A stretch of 64,000 bases of DNA, from positions 1 through 64,000 of the forward strand of contig CAZPGZ010000014.1 in NCBI GenBank assembly GCA_964586075.1, read 5' to 3'. The DNA comes from JBAZLV01 sp964586075 (GTDB taxonomy: Bacteria; Nitrospirota; UBA9217). Positions 14,727 to 23,717 of the stretch are shown one piece after another (the stretch's first letter is position 1; each line of letters begins with the position of its first letter). Both the position numbers and the translations under genes were made by a program. The notes beneath the pieces were generated by a model. That model saw nothing but the letters and a program-made list of their open reading frames with translations, made no database searches and had not been told where the DNA came from.

Positions 14727-15245
14727 TTACTGATTTAGGAACAGTTCCACCCTGTCCGACCACACCGCGTATCCTTTGCTGCTCAGATGCGAACCGTCTT
14801 CCAGAAAATATTCAGAAATTGTTTTTCCCTGTTGGTCTACAAAAAGGCTGTAGACATCAAGATACCCAGCGCCGTATTCCAGGGCACATTCACGAATCCG
14901 GAGATTGATGGCGTGAATGCGGTTATTGTCTATCCACGTCAGTGTCGTGGGCAGAATGCTTTGCACGATTGTTTTTGAAGAGCGGAAACCCGCCGTAACG
15001 GCACGCACGGTTTCCTGGTAGGTTCCGAAAAAATCATAGTGCCCTTCACCGATATTGTTGATGCCGGTCATGAGAAAAATGTAATCGGGAATTTCTGATT
15101 CAGCCTGAACCCGGGGGATGCGCGCGAGCAGTGCCTCAACGCGTTCACTGGAGATGCCGAGGTTGGTTACGCGGTACTCCGGGAACCGTTTTTGCCAGTC
15201 AAAACGCTGGGTCAGAGAATCTCCTAAAAAAAGAATCCGTTTCAT
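14727..15245 (-). CDS. SGNH/GDSL family hydrolase (copy A)
   Basis: A 172-residue SGNH hydrolase. Block I is ILFLGDSLTQ (nucleophile serine), block II includes NLGISSERVEAL (Gly), block III LMTGINNIGEG (Asn) and block V DGSHLSSKGYAVW (Asp and His). All four catalytic positions are kept. Such enzymes are esterases or lipases acting on acyl esters; substrate unknown. It lacks a signal peptide. A close paralogue lies at 16723-17253 in the same cluster, with TerC and a helical protein between them. TerC lies only 21 bp upstream. Confidence 0.85.
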   Translation of the reverse strand: MKRILFLGDSLTQRFDWQKRFPEYRVTNLGISSERVEALLARIPRVQAESEIPDYIFLMTGINNIGEGHYDFFGTYQETVRAVTAGFRSSKTIVQSILPTTLTWIDNNRIHAINLRIRECALEYGAGYLDVYSLFVDQQGKTISEYFLEDGSHLSSKGYAVWSDRVELFLNQ

Positions 15246-15266
15246 TCCCCTGCATCCGTCCTGTTT

Positions 15267-16007
15267 CTATTGCCCGTCAATCTTCTGCGAATTCCGGTTT
15301 TGATCACTCTGCAAATATTTCTTTCTTTTATTATGCCGGTATCGCAGCTGCAGCAGCTCCACGAAAAGAGCAAATCCCATGGGCAGATAGATATACGCTT
15401 TCGGGACGTGTTGATGCATGCCTTCCAGAAATATGGTGACTCCTATGGTGATCAGGAAGGAAAGGGCTAGTATCTTCAGCGAAGGACGCTGAAGGATGAA
15501 ATCTCCGATTGGCTTTGCGAACGCGAGAATGGCAAGAAATGAGACAACGACGGCGGTGACAATTATCCATATTTCGTCGGTCAGTCCTATTGCGGTAATG
15601 ACTGAATCAATAGAAAAAACAATGTCAAGCAGGATAATCTGGGAGATAACACCGCGGAATTTTTTTTGCCCGCTGATGATTTCCGGTGGCTGACTGTCAA
15701 TTAATTCTATCGTATGGTGAATTTCCGTTACCGCTTTCCAGAGCAGAAACAATCCGCCTGACAGTAGAATGACGTCACGAACTGAAAAGCCCAACAAAAA
15801 CGGCTGCGTCAGATTTGACAGGGTGAGCAGAATGAAAAGCAGCAGGATCCTTGCAAACAAGGCCATGGTGAGCCCGATGATCCGCGCCTTGTTTCTTTGT
15901 GATTCCGGCAGTCTCCCCACGAAAATGGTGATGACAAGAATATTGTCGACTCCCAGAACCAACTCCAGGCCGATGAGCAGAAATAATAACGCGAGTATGT
16001 CGGTCAT
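15267..16007 (-). CDS. TerC family integral membrane protein
   Basis: A 246-residue membrane protein with about seven transmembrane segments and the TerC signatures ELVLGVDNILVI near the N-terminus and DIVFSIDSVITAIGL in the middle, each with the buried acidic residue that is thought to bind metal. TerC/YoaE proteins are linked to manganese export and tellurite resistance. ATG 16007 is preferred to the TTG at 16016. The basic C-terminal tail (RYRHNKRKKYL) probably faces the cytoplasm. Confidence 0.85.
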   Translation of the reverse strand: MTDILALLFLLIGLELVLGVDNILVITIFVGRLPESQRNKARIIGLTMALFARILLLFILLTLSNLTQPFLLGFSVRDVILLSGGLFLLWKAVTEIHHTIELIDSQPPEIISGQKKFRGVISQIILLDIVFSIDSVITAIGLTDEIWIIVTAVVVSFLAILAFAKPIGDFILQRPSLKILALSFLITIGVTIFLEGMHQHVPKAYIYLPMGFALFVELLQLRYRHNKRKKYLQSDQNRNSQKIDGQ

Positions 16008-16114
16008 ATGATTCAAGGTCCCGGGCAGACGGTGATCTCGTGCATGTTTCTGCGCTGCATGACGTGCTGGTTAACCGCACAAGAGCAGAAACTGGTTTTT
16101 CTAAAAACCGCCTG

Positions 16115-16726
16115 CTAGTGGATACTGTGTTTTCGTGCCTGCGCGGTTGAAAGAAGATTCAAACTTTTGCGGGCGCCGAGGAGCTGCTGGCGAATTGAGT
16201 CTACCTGGCGTGCCACATCTTTAAAGTTTTCTTCACTTGCCGCGTGTGACACCTGGCCGGCACTCTCGATAAGGTCCGTCATCGCCTGCTGTACGACGTA
16301 GAGAGACGGCGCATTGCCCGCGGACGCCCCCCCATCATTCCGTCGTGTGTCTGCAAATGCCATGATGAGCCCGTGCAGGCCTTGGGCCGTCTGGACGAGT
16401 GAACCGTAGCTTGTCAGCAGTTTCTGAAACACCTCTCGGCGGCGCCGCAGTTCATCCGCCCGGTCTTTGATCGCCATGGCCTGGGCCTGCTGCGTGTTTA
16501 CGATTGTTTTTACGGCTTCCATGAGGGCGTTCACCAAAGGCTGAAGCCTCTGGTCCACCGTTCCGAGTTCCGACAACTTCCCTGCCGTAAACTCTAAATT
16601 GTGTTGTGAATCGAGAGGCAGCCGCTGCGCTTCGTTGGCAATGGATACAATCTGTCGAAGCTCATCCTCAAGCGCCAAGGCAGCCTGGACAAGGCCGCTT
16701 GACGGTTTTAACTGCTGATTTTTCAT
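16115..16726 (-). CDS. Helical protein of unknown function
   Basis: A 203-residue, almost entirely alpha-helical cytoplasmic protein with long heptad-like stretches (residues 15-115 and 150-200) and no signal peptide, membrane segment or cysteine. I do not recognise a family. It overlaps the stop of the upstream SGNH hydrolase by 4 bp (ATGA), so the two are translationally coupled and presumably act together. A coiled-coil adaptor or a structural protein are possible readings. Confidence 0.6.
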   Translation of the reverse strand: MKNQQLKPSSGLVQAALALEDELRQIVSIANEAQRLPLDSQHNLEFTAGKLSELGTVDQRLQPLVNALMEAVKTIVNTQQAQAMAIKDRADELRRRREVFQKLLTSYGSLVQTAQGLHGLIMAFADTRRNDGGASAGNAPSLYVVQQAMTDLIESAGQVSHAASEENFKDVARQVDSIRQQLLGARKSLNLLSTAQARKHSIH

Positions 16727-17253
16727 CGTGATGCTCCTGCTCGTAAAAAATGTTCAACTTCAATCGACCATGCTTCATATCCGCTGCTGCTTATGTGAAC
16801 TCCATCTTCCTGCAGATACTGTGCGTTCGGAGCCCCCTGTGTGTCGACAAAGGCTTGATACACATCAAGATACTCAGCACCGAACTCGCCGGCCATTTCG
16901 CGTATCCTGCGGTTGCAATCCTGTATCCGTCTATTCTCTATCCAGTCGAGCGTAGTCGGTAGGATGCTTTGCACAACCGTTTTTGCACTTTTATAGTGCG
17001 TGGTGAAATTCCGGATTATCTCCCTATAGTCGTCAAAAAAACGATAATCTCCTTCGCCGATGTTGTTGATGCCGGTCATAAGAAATATGAAATCCGGATT
17101 TGAGACCTCAGCATAGATATCAGGCATCCGGGTCCGCAATTCTTCAACCCGTTCTCCGGAAATACCGAGATTAAACACGTTATATCCCGGAAAACGCCTG
17201 TCCCATCCGAACCATTGTGTCAGCGAGTCACCTATGAATGCGAGTGTTTGCAT
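16723..17253 (-). CDS. SGNH/GDSL family hydrolase (copy B)
   Basis: A 176-residue SGNH hydrolase closely similar to the one at 14727-15245: LAFIGDSLTQWFGWDRRFPG, NLGISGERVEEL, FLMTGINNIGEGDY and DGVHISSSGYEAW carry the Ser, Gly, Asn and Asp/His catalytic set. The shared LMTGINNIGEG, VVQSILPTTL/IVQSILPTTL and EYLDVY/GYLDVY blocks point to a duplication within this cluster. It is cytoplasmic by sequence. It lies 5 bp after the DUF2238 gene and overlaps the next gene by 4 bp. Confidence 0.85.
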   Translation of the reverse strand: MQTLAFIGDSLTQWFGWDRRFPGYNVFNLGISGERVEELRTRMPDIYAEVSNPDFIFLMTGINNIGEGDYRFFDDYREIIRNFTTHYKSAKTVVQSILPTTLDWIENRRIQDCNRRIREMAGEFGAEYLDVYQAFVDTQGAPNAQYLQEDGVHISSSGYEAWSIEVEHFLRAGASR

Positions 17254-17258
17254 GGTAT

Positions 17259-17918
17259 TTATCCTTTCATACCAGCAGGGGCGGCGCTGACTGCGATAAA
17301 CCCCTGACGCTTCAACTGCAGATCATGATACCGTGATAGGACGACTTGCGCGACGATGGCACCGATGAACGCTAGAAACATGTCCCACTGGGTGTCCCAT
17401 GGGTCGCCCTGCGTTCCAAGAAAGTCTGTGGCAGACGCTCCCAGAAGAATGGCGGCCCACCATTCGACAAACTCATAACAGGCACTGATCGAAAGACACA
17501 CGCTTACAACCAGAATAAACAGCCAACCACCGGGGCGGAGCGGTGTCTTTCGCAAAAGGAGTTCCCGGGTGATCATGGCAGGGATGAATCCCTGGGCAAA
17601 ATGACCTATACGATCAAAATGGTTTCTGCTGAGATCAAAATACTGCTGTACCCAGGCTCCCGCAGGGACGCGCGCGTACGTGTAATACGCGCCGATCATA
17701 AGAATGAGTGCATGGATAAACATGAGGCGATACAGAAACGGAGTGAAGGGGAACCGTTGGTATGTTGCAACAAGAAGCGGCACCGCAAGCAGTATGGGCA
17801 TTACTTCCAGCAGCCATGTCGTCCGGTCATAGGGACGGAGACCCGACAGAAGAAGGGCTATGCCGCAAAGAATAAGAAGAACCAGAGGCTCCCGAAAATT
17901 CAACTCGTCGTTTTCCAT
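17259..17918 (-). CDS. DUF2238 (YjdF-like) membrane protein
   Basis: A 219-residue integral membrane protein with about six transmembrane helices. It contains the DUF2238 hallmarks RNHFDRIGHFAQGFIPAMI, ACYEFVEWWAA and GTQGDPWDTQWDM (the acidic 'FLGTQGDxWDTQxDM' segment). The family function is unknown. ATG 17918 is preferred over a TTG at 17927; no clear ribosome-binding site is seen for either. It is the first gene of the minus-strand cluster. Confidence 0.8.
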   Translation of the reverse strand: MENDELNFREPLVLLILCGIALLLSGLRPYDRTTWLLEVMPILLAVPLLVATYQRFPFTPFLYRLMFIHALILMIGAYYTYARVPAGAWVQQYFDLSRNHFDRIGHFAQGFIPAMITRELLLRKTPLRPGGWLFILVVSVCLSISACYEFVEWWAAILLGASATDFLGTQGDPWDTQWDMFLAFIGAIVAQVVLSRYHDLQLKRQGFIAVSAAPAGMKG

Positions 17919-17988
17919 TGGCGTCAAGTGTATGCAAACAGAGCTGAATAGTCAAGAAGATAAGACACCTTCAGTGCGTTTCCCCGTC

Positions 17989-18017
17989 TTGACAATTTCG
18001 CGTGTACAGGGTATTTT
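17989..18017 (+). promoter_or_regulatory. Sigma-70 promoter of the repeat protein gene
   Basis: Consensus TTGACA (17989-17994), a 17-bp spacer and TATTTT (18012-18017) lie 30 bp before the start codon of the 11-residue-repeat protein. A GGGAGGAG ribosome-binding site lies between. Confidence 0.7.
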
Positions 18018-18046
18018 GTTGCGTGCTGCAATAGAGGGAGGAGAAT

Positions 18047-18421
18047 ATGCGTTTTCAGGCTTTTTCCCTGGGTTTATTTTTACTGGCTGTTCCACTGGTG
18101 ACTTCTGCGGAAAGTGTCGGAGATAAAGCGAAACAAGATATCAATACCATTCATCAGAACCAGAAGCATGATATAAAGAAGGTGCACCAAAACCAGAAAA
18201 ACGATGTAAAAAAAATTCATCAGAATCAGAAACAAGACACCAAAAAGATTCACCGGAACCAGAAAAATGATATAAAAAAGGTCCATCAGAACCAGAAGCA
18301 AGACGTCAAGAATATCCACCAGAATCAGAAGAACGACGTAAAAAAGATCCATCAAAACCAGAAACGCGATGCCGAGGCGATTCATGAACAGCAGAATCGT
18401 GATTTGAAAGCTTTAAACTAA
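18047..18421 (+). CDS. Secreted protein built from tandem 11-residue repeats
   Basis: A 124-residue exported protein. Residues 1-21 are a signal peptide (MRFQAFSLGLFLLAVPLVTSA). Nearly all the rest is eight tandem copies of an 11-residue unit H-Q-N-Q-K-x-D-x-K-K-hydrophobic (residues 36-123). The position after K alternates N with H, Q or R, so there is a weaker 22-residue super-period. An 11-residue (hendecad) repeat with one hydrophobic position per unit predicts a long amphipathic or right-handed coiled-coil helix, very rich in His, Gln, Asn and Lys. Its many histidines could bind metal or respond to pH. No named family was recognised. Its strong promoter and ribosome-binding site suggest high expression. 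Confidence 0.8.
   Translation: MRFQAFSLGLFLLAVPLVTSAESVGDKAKQDINTIHQNQKHDIKKVHQNQKNDVKKIHQNQKQDTKKIHRNQKNDIKKVHQNQKQDVKNIHQNQKNDVKKIHQNQKRDAEAIHEQQNRDLKALN
18152..18415 (+). repeat. Eight tandem 33-bp coding repeats
   Basis: Eight in-frame units of 33 bp, beginning alternately CAT (units 1, 3, 5, 7) and CAC (units 2, 4, 6), encode the 11-residue repeat. Odd and even units resemble each other more than their neighbours, which suggests amplification as 66-bp pairs. The last two units are more diverged. Confidence 0.85.
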
Positions 18422-18575
18422 GGAAGCAAAAGCGCGACGATACACTGATCCGGCGCGGACATTGAAAGAAGCCACCAGACAGCAGCGTCTGTTATGAATG
18501 CCGGTAGTTATCCCCTCCGTACGCAGCATATACTGTTCTCAAATAGCATTCACCGCACAGGGCGAGAGGTATACG

Positions 18576-21182
18576 ATGATTCTGACCAGGTTGCAGGAAG
18601 CCGCACGCTCCTTTCCGGACAATATTGCTGTTCGTTTCATGGAAGGCCAACGCGCTGAACAGTACACCTATCAACGTCTTCTGCGGATGATTGCTTCCCT
18701 TGCACAAGCGCTTTCTGAACATGGGATTAACAAAGGAGACCGTGTCGCTGTCTTATCGGAAAACAGGCCGGAATGGATGGTGGCATATCTTGCTGTTGTT
18801 TCTCTGGGGGCGGTGATTGTACCGCTTGATGCACAGCTTACGGATAGAGAGGTCGCACTTCTGCTCGAAAGCGCTGAGGCAAAAGCGGTCTTTATCTCGG
18901 CGGCGTGCAGGCAGAAACTTCCCCGTTCTTTTTCGCGGATGCTCATCACACTGGACCCGGGAAACGGGCTCGCGTTTGCCGATATGGCGTCCGCCCATGC
19001 TAACGCTGAGCTTCCCCCCGGACCGCAGGAGGACGCCCTTGCCGCGCTTTTGTATACATCGGGGACAACGGGTGATCCCAAGGGGGTGATGCTTTCACAA
19101 AGCAACCTTGCTTCCAATCTGGAAAGTATTCTCAAACTCAATCTTTTTGACGATCGTGACAATTTTCTCTGCATCCTTCCCCTACACCATACGTATGCCG
19201 CCATGGCATGTATTCTGCTTCCCTTGGCCCTTGGGGGAAGCGTCACCATCTTAAACAGCCTGAAGGGACCGGAGATACTTTCCTGCATACAGGAAACCGG
19301 CGTCAGCGTGCTGGTCGGTGTGCCCCAGCTGTTTGCAGGACTGCGTCGGGCCATCTTTGATGAGATCCAGAAAAAACCGCTGCCGCTGCGCCTTCTGGTC
19401 AGACTTCTTCTGGGGTTCAACAGCCTGGTGCGCAAGACCACGGGAGCCAATTTCGGCAAAGTCCTTTTTAAGGCGGTGCATTCAAAATTTGGCCCTCAAT
19501 TCAAGCTTTCGGCCTGTGGAGGCGCACGACTCGAACCGGACATATACACGGACATGACCAATATCGGCTTCTGGATTATCGAAGGGTACGGACTGACGGA
19601 GACGTCGCCGCTCTGCACGTTTAACCTCAGAAAACCGGGGTCCATTGGGATCCCGATCCCCGGCGTGGAAGTAAAAATCTCAAACCCTGATGAACAAGGG
19701 CAGGGGGAGATCGCGGTGCGCGGTCCGAACGTGATGCTGGGGTATTATAAAAAACCACAGGAGACGGCCGAAGTGCTGAAGGACGGCTGGTTCTACACCG
19801 GCGACCTTGCCTATCAGGATAAAGAGGGTTTTTTCTTCATCACGGGCAGGTCCAAAGAAATGATCGTGCTGCCGACCGGCAAAAAAATATTTCCAGAGGA
19901 GCTTGAGAAGTTCTATAAACAAATTCCGGCCATCAAGGAAATCTGCCTTCTGCAAGGGGAGCGAGGTCTTGAAGCGGCTGTTGTTCCCGATTTTGACTAT
20001 CTCAGAAAAATGAACTTGTCCAATTCCCGCGAAACGATCGCCTTCGAGATTGCGGACCTGTCGAAAAATCTTCCCTTATACCAGCACATAACGGGGCTGA
20101 AGATATTCAAAGACCCTCTGCCCGCAACGCGTCTTGGAAAACTGCGGCGAAGCAAGATAAAAGACCTGTATCAGCAGGGCGGGGAGCGTGTCGAGAAAAC
20201 CGTACGTGAAACCGACGGCGACCTATTGAAGGATCCGGTGGCGCAAAAACTGATCGCCTGCCTGGAGCCGTTTTCTGCCAAAAAAACCATCGTGCCTGAT
20301 GACAACCTGGAGCTGGATTTGGGGCTTGATTCGCTCAGCCGTGTGGAACTGGTGGTGAGCATTGAAGAGTCATTCGGCTTGAGCCTGCCCGATTCGTTCG
20401 GGTCGGAGGTTTTTACGGTGAAAGACGCTGTACTCAAGCTTAGAGAACTCCTTGCCTCGGGCCCGGTATGCACCGGCGAACGGGTGCACAAATCGTGGTG
20501 CGATATACTTTCCCAGGAACCGCCTCCCGAACTCAGGACGTCTCTTCCGCGGGAGCGGGGAATATTCCGGAACACGCTGATGTTTCTGGTCAAGCAGATG
20601 CTCACTTTTACGTTCAAGGTGTACGGGCGCCTTTCCGTGCAGGGGCTGGATCATTTGCCGGCGCGCGGGCCGTACATCATCGCCCCGAACCACCTGAGCC
20701 TTGTGGATGCCCCTGCCGTTATTGCGGGCCTGCCGTGGAAAATCACCTCGCAGGCTTTTTTCCTCGGCGCCACTGAATATTTCAGCGGGGCGCTTTCGTC
20801 ACGGATTGCCAGGATGATTCACGTGATCCCTGTCGACATGGAAACGCGGCTTCACAGCGCGATGCAGTTGTCTGCGTACATGCTCAGACGGGGAAGCATT
20901 CTTTGTGTATTTCCCGAAGGCAGCCGCTCGCGGGACGGCAGCATTAAGGAATTCAAGAAAGGGGTCGGGATTCTTGCAGGTGAACTGCAGATTCCCGTTG
21001 TTCCGGTTGCCATCAGGGGAACATATGAGATGCTTTCATCCGGCAAGAGATTTCCCAGACCGGTAAAAATCAACGTGTCTTTCGGCAAACCGCTGTACCC
21101 CGGGAGCATGGACAGCGATGAAATTGCAAAAAAACTCCGGGACGATGTGGAATCCCTGCTGAAAGAAGAACCCGGACAATGA
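18576..21182 (+). CDS. AMP-dependent acyl ligase - acyl carrier - acyltransferase fusion
   Basis: An 868-residue three-domain protein. Residues 1-530 are an AMP-forming acyl ligase (P-loop LLYTSGTTGDPKGVM; GYGLTETSP; GWFYTGDLAY; a catalytic-lysine region near RLGKLRRSK). An acyl carrier domain follows (about 560-640) with the phosphopantetheine serine in DLGLDSLSRVEL. A PlsC-type acyltransferase ends the protein (about 690-868) with NHLSLVDAP (NHx4D) and FPEGSRSRDG. It probably activates free fatty acids, loads them on its own carrier and acylates lysophospholipid or glycerol phosphate. ATG 18576 follows GAGAGG; an upstream extension to 18498 is not conserved-looking. A patatin lipoprotein follows 43 bp later, consistent with a lipid recycling unit. 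Confidence 0.9.
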   Translation: MILTRLQEAARSFPDNIAVRFMEGQRAEQYTYQRLLRMIASLAQALSEHGINKGDRVAVLSENRPEWMVAYLAVVSLGAVIVPLDAQLTDREVALLLESAEAKAVFISAACRQKLPRSFSRMLITLDPGNGLAFADMASAHANAELPPGPQEDALAALLYTSGTTGDPKGVMLSQSNLASNLESILKLNLFDDRDNFLCILPLHHTYAAMACILLPLALGGSVTILNSLKGPEILSCIQETGVSVLVGVPQLFAGLRRAIFDEIQKKPLPLRLLVRLLLGFNSLVRKTTGANFGKVLFKAVHSKFGPQFKLSACGGARLEPDIYTDMTNIGFWIIEGYGLTETSPLCTFNLRKPGSIGIPIPGVEVKISNPDEQGQGEIAVRGPNVMLGYYKKPQETAEVLKDGWFYTGDLAYQDKEGFFFITGRSKEMIVLPTGKKIFPEELEKFYKQIPAIKEICLLQGERGLEAAVVPDFDYLRKMNLSNSRETIAFEIADLSKNLPLYQHITGLKIFKDPLPATRLGKLRRSKIKDLYQQGGERVEKTVRETDGDLLKDPVAQKLIACLEPFSAKKTIVPDDNLELDLGLDSLSRVELVVSIEESFGLSLPDSFGSEVFTVKDAVLKLRELLASGPVCTGERVHKSWCDILSQEPPPELRTSLPRERGIFRNTLMFLVKQMLTFTFKVYGRLSVQGLDHLPARGPYIIAPNHLSLVDAPAVIAGLPWKITSQAFFLGATEYFSGALSSRIARMIHVIPVDMETRLHSAMQLSAYMLRRGSILCVFPEGSRSRDGSIKEFKKGVGILAGELQIPVVPVAIRGTYEMLSSGKRFPRPVKINVSFGKPLYPGSMDSDEIAKKLRDDVESLLKEEPGQ

Positions 21183-21225
21183 CAACCGCAAACCGATGCA
21201 GAAATGCAACGGAAAGGAAGTGCGT

Positions 21226-22119
21226 ATGAAGAAAATACACCTGTTGTTTTTCCTGGTTGCCGCTGCGTTTTTTTCTTCCTGCGCATCGACACAGGGTCCG
21301 GCTGCGCCGGAGATAATAAAACCGAAAATAGCCCTGGTGCTCGGCGGAGGGGCAGCCCGCGGCTTCGCGCATGTGGGGGTAATCCGCCAGCTTGAACATG
21401 AAAAGATTCCAATTGATATGATTGTGGGGACGAGCGTCGGCAGCCTCATCGGCGCGATTTACGCGAACGATCTGAACAGCTTTGAACTCGAATGGACGGC
21501 GTTCGCCCTGGAAAAAGATGATGTATTTGATTATGCGATTCTGTCGGTTTTTACCGGAATGGGGCTTGCAAAAGGGGACAAGCTGGAAGAGTTTTTAAAG
21601 AAAAAGGTTACCGTACCGAATATCGAAAATCTCAAACTTCCGTTTGCCGCCGTGGCTACGGACCTGAATCGGGGAACGCGCGTTGTGCTCGACCGCGGTT
21701 CGGTGGCCAAGGCTGTTCATGCAAGCAGCGCCATTCCGGGTGTTTTCACTCCGGTGGATTATCAGGGCCGCCTGCTGGTGGACGGAGGTCTCATCGACAA
21801 TATCCCAATCGCAGTTGCCCGGGAAAAGGGCGCGGACATTGTTATAGCTGTTGACATCAGCGAAAATGTGACTAATTTCAATATAACCAATCCTATTGAC
21901 GTACTGCTTCAGTCAATTAACATCATGTTCAACCAAAACGTGCAATATAAAAAGAAAAACACTGACATACTGATCAGTCCACAAATAGGCGACGTGGGAA
22001 TGCTCGATTTTACCCAGAAAAAGCGGTGTATGCAGGCAGGAATCGAAGCGACGCGTCAGGCAATGCCGGAAATCATGAAAAAAATAGAGGAGTGGGGAAA
22101 GAAGCAGGCGCAGAAATAA
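21226..22119 (+). CDS. Patatin-like phospholipase lipoprotein
   Basis: A 297-residue RssA/NTE-type patatin. Residues 1-19 are a lipoprotein signal ending in the lipobox FFSSC. The mature part has the oxyanion loop GGGAARGFAHVGVI, the nucleophile GTSVG (serine) and the catalytic aspartate in VDGGLIDNIP. It is a serine lipase that hydrolyses phospholipid acyl chains, tethered to the membrane. ATG 21226 has AAGGAAG about 6 nt upstream. It follows the ligase-acyltransferase fusion by 43 bp, so deacylation and reacylation of lipids may be linked. Confidence 0.9.
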   Translation: MKKIHLLFFLVAAAFFSSCASTQGPAAPEIIKPKIALVLGGGAARGFAHVGVIRQLEHEKIPIDMIVGTSVGSLIGAIYANDLNSFELEWTAFALEKDDVFDYAILSVFTGMGLAKGDKLEEFLKKKVTVPNIENLKLPFAAVATDLNRGTRVVLDRGSVAKAVHASSAIPGVFTPVDYQGRLLVDGGLIDNIPIAVAREKGADIVIAVDISENVTNFNITNPIDVLLQSINIMFNQNVQYKKKNTDILISPQIGDVGMLDFTQKKRCMQAGIEATRQAMPEIMKKIEEWGKKQAQK

Positions 22120-22223
22120 GAATATTCCAGGTACGGCTGCTGGACATCGGCAAGTTTTCGCCGCGGATCATTTTTACTGTTTAATGCCTACGTGTCGGCA
22201 TATTTCTTTCCGTGCAGTTTTCT

Positions 22224-23075
22224 ATGATTAAAAAAATCAAGATCATTCTTGAAATGATCAAATTCGAGCATACTGTTTTTGCATTGCCGTTCGCCTTTAC
22301 TGCAGCGCTGATGGCGGCGAAAGGCTTGCCGCCGGGATGGCAGATTCTCTGGATTATCGTGGCAATGGTCGGGGCGCGTTCCGCAGCCATGGGTTTCAAC
22401 CGCTGGGCAGACCGGAAGTTCGACGCAGAAAATCCGAGGACAAAAAGCAGGGCGCTGCCTCTGGGACTTGTTTCACCTTCGCAGGTGATTGTTTTTACCG
22501 CTGTTTCTTCGGCAGTGCTCATCTTTGCCGCCTACCAGCTGAACCCGCTTGCCTTTTATCTTTCACCGGTCGCGCTCGGCATTGTATTCTTTTATTCTTA
22601 CACAAAACGGTTCACATTTTTATCGCATGCATTTTTGGGGCTTGCTATTGCCGGTGCTCCTCTGGGTGCGTGGATCGCGGTTGTGGGAAGGCTTGAGATA
22701 CCGGCGATGGTACTCGGCACGGCCATTTTGTTCTGGCTTCTGGGGTTTGATGTCCTTTATGCGCTTCAGGACATGGAGTTTGATCAAAAAGCCGGGTTGC
22801 ACTCCATCCCCCAACAGTTCGGCGTGCGGCGGTCTCTCCTGATATCGAGGACGTCACATGCGGTCACTATTGCGGCACTGTTCTGGCTTGCCTTTTTAGT
22901 GCCTCTCGGCGGCTACTATATAACGGGAGTTGCTCTTGCCTTTTGCCTCATTTTGTATGAACATGCTCTGGTGAAGGAACACGACCTCTCCAGGCTGAAT
23001 ATGGCTTTTTTTAATATGAACGGCTACATCAGCGTCACCATTTTTGTTTTTACGCTACTGGATGTTCTTTTATAG
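22224..23075 (+). CDS. UbiA family prenyltransferase (4-hydroxybenzoate / menaquinone-type)
   Basis: A 283-residue membrane prenyltransferase with about eight transmembrane helices. The two Mg-diphosphate motifs are N-R-W-A-D-R-K-F-D (NDxxD-like), followed by NPRTKSRALPLG, and D-V-L-Y-A-L-Q-D-M-E-F-D. It attaches a polyprenyl chain to an aromatic acceptor in quinone synthesis. The lack of neighbouring ubi genes makes it equally likely to be the UbiA-type enzyme of the futalosine menaquinone pathway (MqnP). ATG 22224 is preferred to a GTG at 22212. The FKBP gene follows after 30 bp. Confidence 0.85.
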   Translation: MIKKIKIILEMIKFEHTVFALPFAFTAALMAAKGLPPGWQILWIIVAMVGARSAAMGFNRWADRKFDAENPRTKSRALPLGLVSPSQVIVFTAVSSAVLIFAAYQLNPLAFYLSPVALGIVFFYSYTKRFTFLSHAFLGLAIAGAPLGAWIAVVGRLEIPAMVLGTAILFWLLGFDVLYALQDMEFDQKAGLHSIPQQFGVRRSLLISRTSHAVTIAALFWLAFLVPLGGYYITGVALAFCLILYEHALVKEHDLSRLNMAFFNMNGYISVTIFVFTLLDVLL

Positions 23076-23105
23076 ATAATGATTCGAAACAAAAAGGAGA
23101 ATATT

Positions 23106-23609
23106 ATGAAGTTGAGATTGATAATACTGTTTTGTGTTATCTTTGCTGCAACTTCCGCTTTTGCGGCGGAAGCGCCTGAAAAAATACAGCAGAGCAAATC
23201 ACAAAACGCAATCGCTGAAAAAAATAAAAAAGACGGCATTGCATTCCTTGCCGAGAATAAAAGAAAAAAAGGTGTGAAAGTTCTTGCAAGCGGTTTGCAG
23301 TATAAGATAATTATAGCGGGCAAAGGAAAAGTTCCCAAGGCAACTGACCAGGTTACCGTGCATTACAAAGGCAGTCTTATTGACGGAACGGAGTTTGACA
23401 GTTCCTACAAGCGCGGTCAACCTGCGGTCTTTCCGGTTAATCGCGTGATCAAGGGGTGGGTTCAGGCGCTGCAGCTTATGAAGGAAGGTTCAAAATGGCA
23501 ACTCGTGATTCCAGCGGACCTTGCGTACGGCGAACGAGGAACTCCGGGAGGGCCTATCGGCCCGAACGCTGTTTTGATCTTTGAGGTCGAATTGCTTTCG
23601 GTGAAGTGA
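23106..23609 (+). CDS. Periplasmic FKBP-type peptidyl-prolyl isomerase
   Basis: A 167-residue exported prolyl isomerase. Residues 1-21 are a signal peptide (MKLRLIILFCVIFAATSAFA). A short helical linker (AFLAENKRKKGVKVLASGLQ) of Mip/FkpA type leads into the FKBP domain: VTVHYKGSLIDGTEFDSSY, VIKGWVQALQLMKEGSKW and LAYGERG, then IGPNAVLIFEVELL. It helps fold periplasmic or outer-membrane proteins. AAAAAGGAG about 7 nt upstream sets ATG 23106. Confidence 0.9.
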   Translation: MKLRLIILFCVIFAATSAFAAEAPEKIQQSKSQNAIAEKNKKDGIAFLAENKRKKGVKVLASGLQYKIIIAGKGKVPKATDQVTVHYKGSLIDGTEFDSSYKRGQPAVFPVNRVIKGWVQALQLMKEGSKWQLVIPADLAYGERGTPGGPIGPNAVLIFEVELLSVK

Positions 23610-23717
23610 TGCTGGAATCATAGAGACGGTTTTGCAGGCATTTGCTGGAGAACCATTTAGGAGAGATGAAAAACCGGACGGGCACTTTTCGTGTAAGCAG
23701 TGCGTTACCAATCACGG

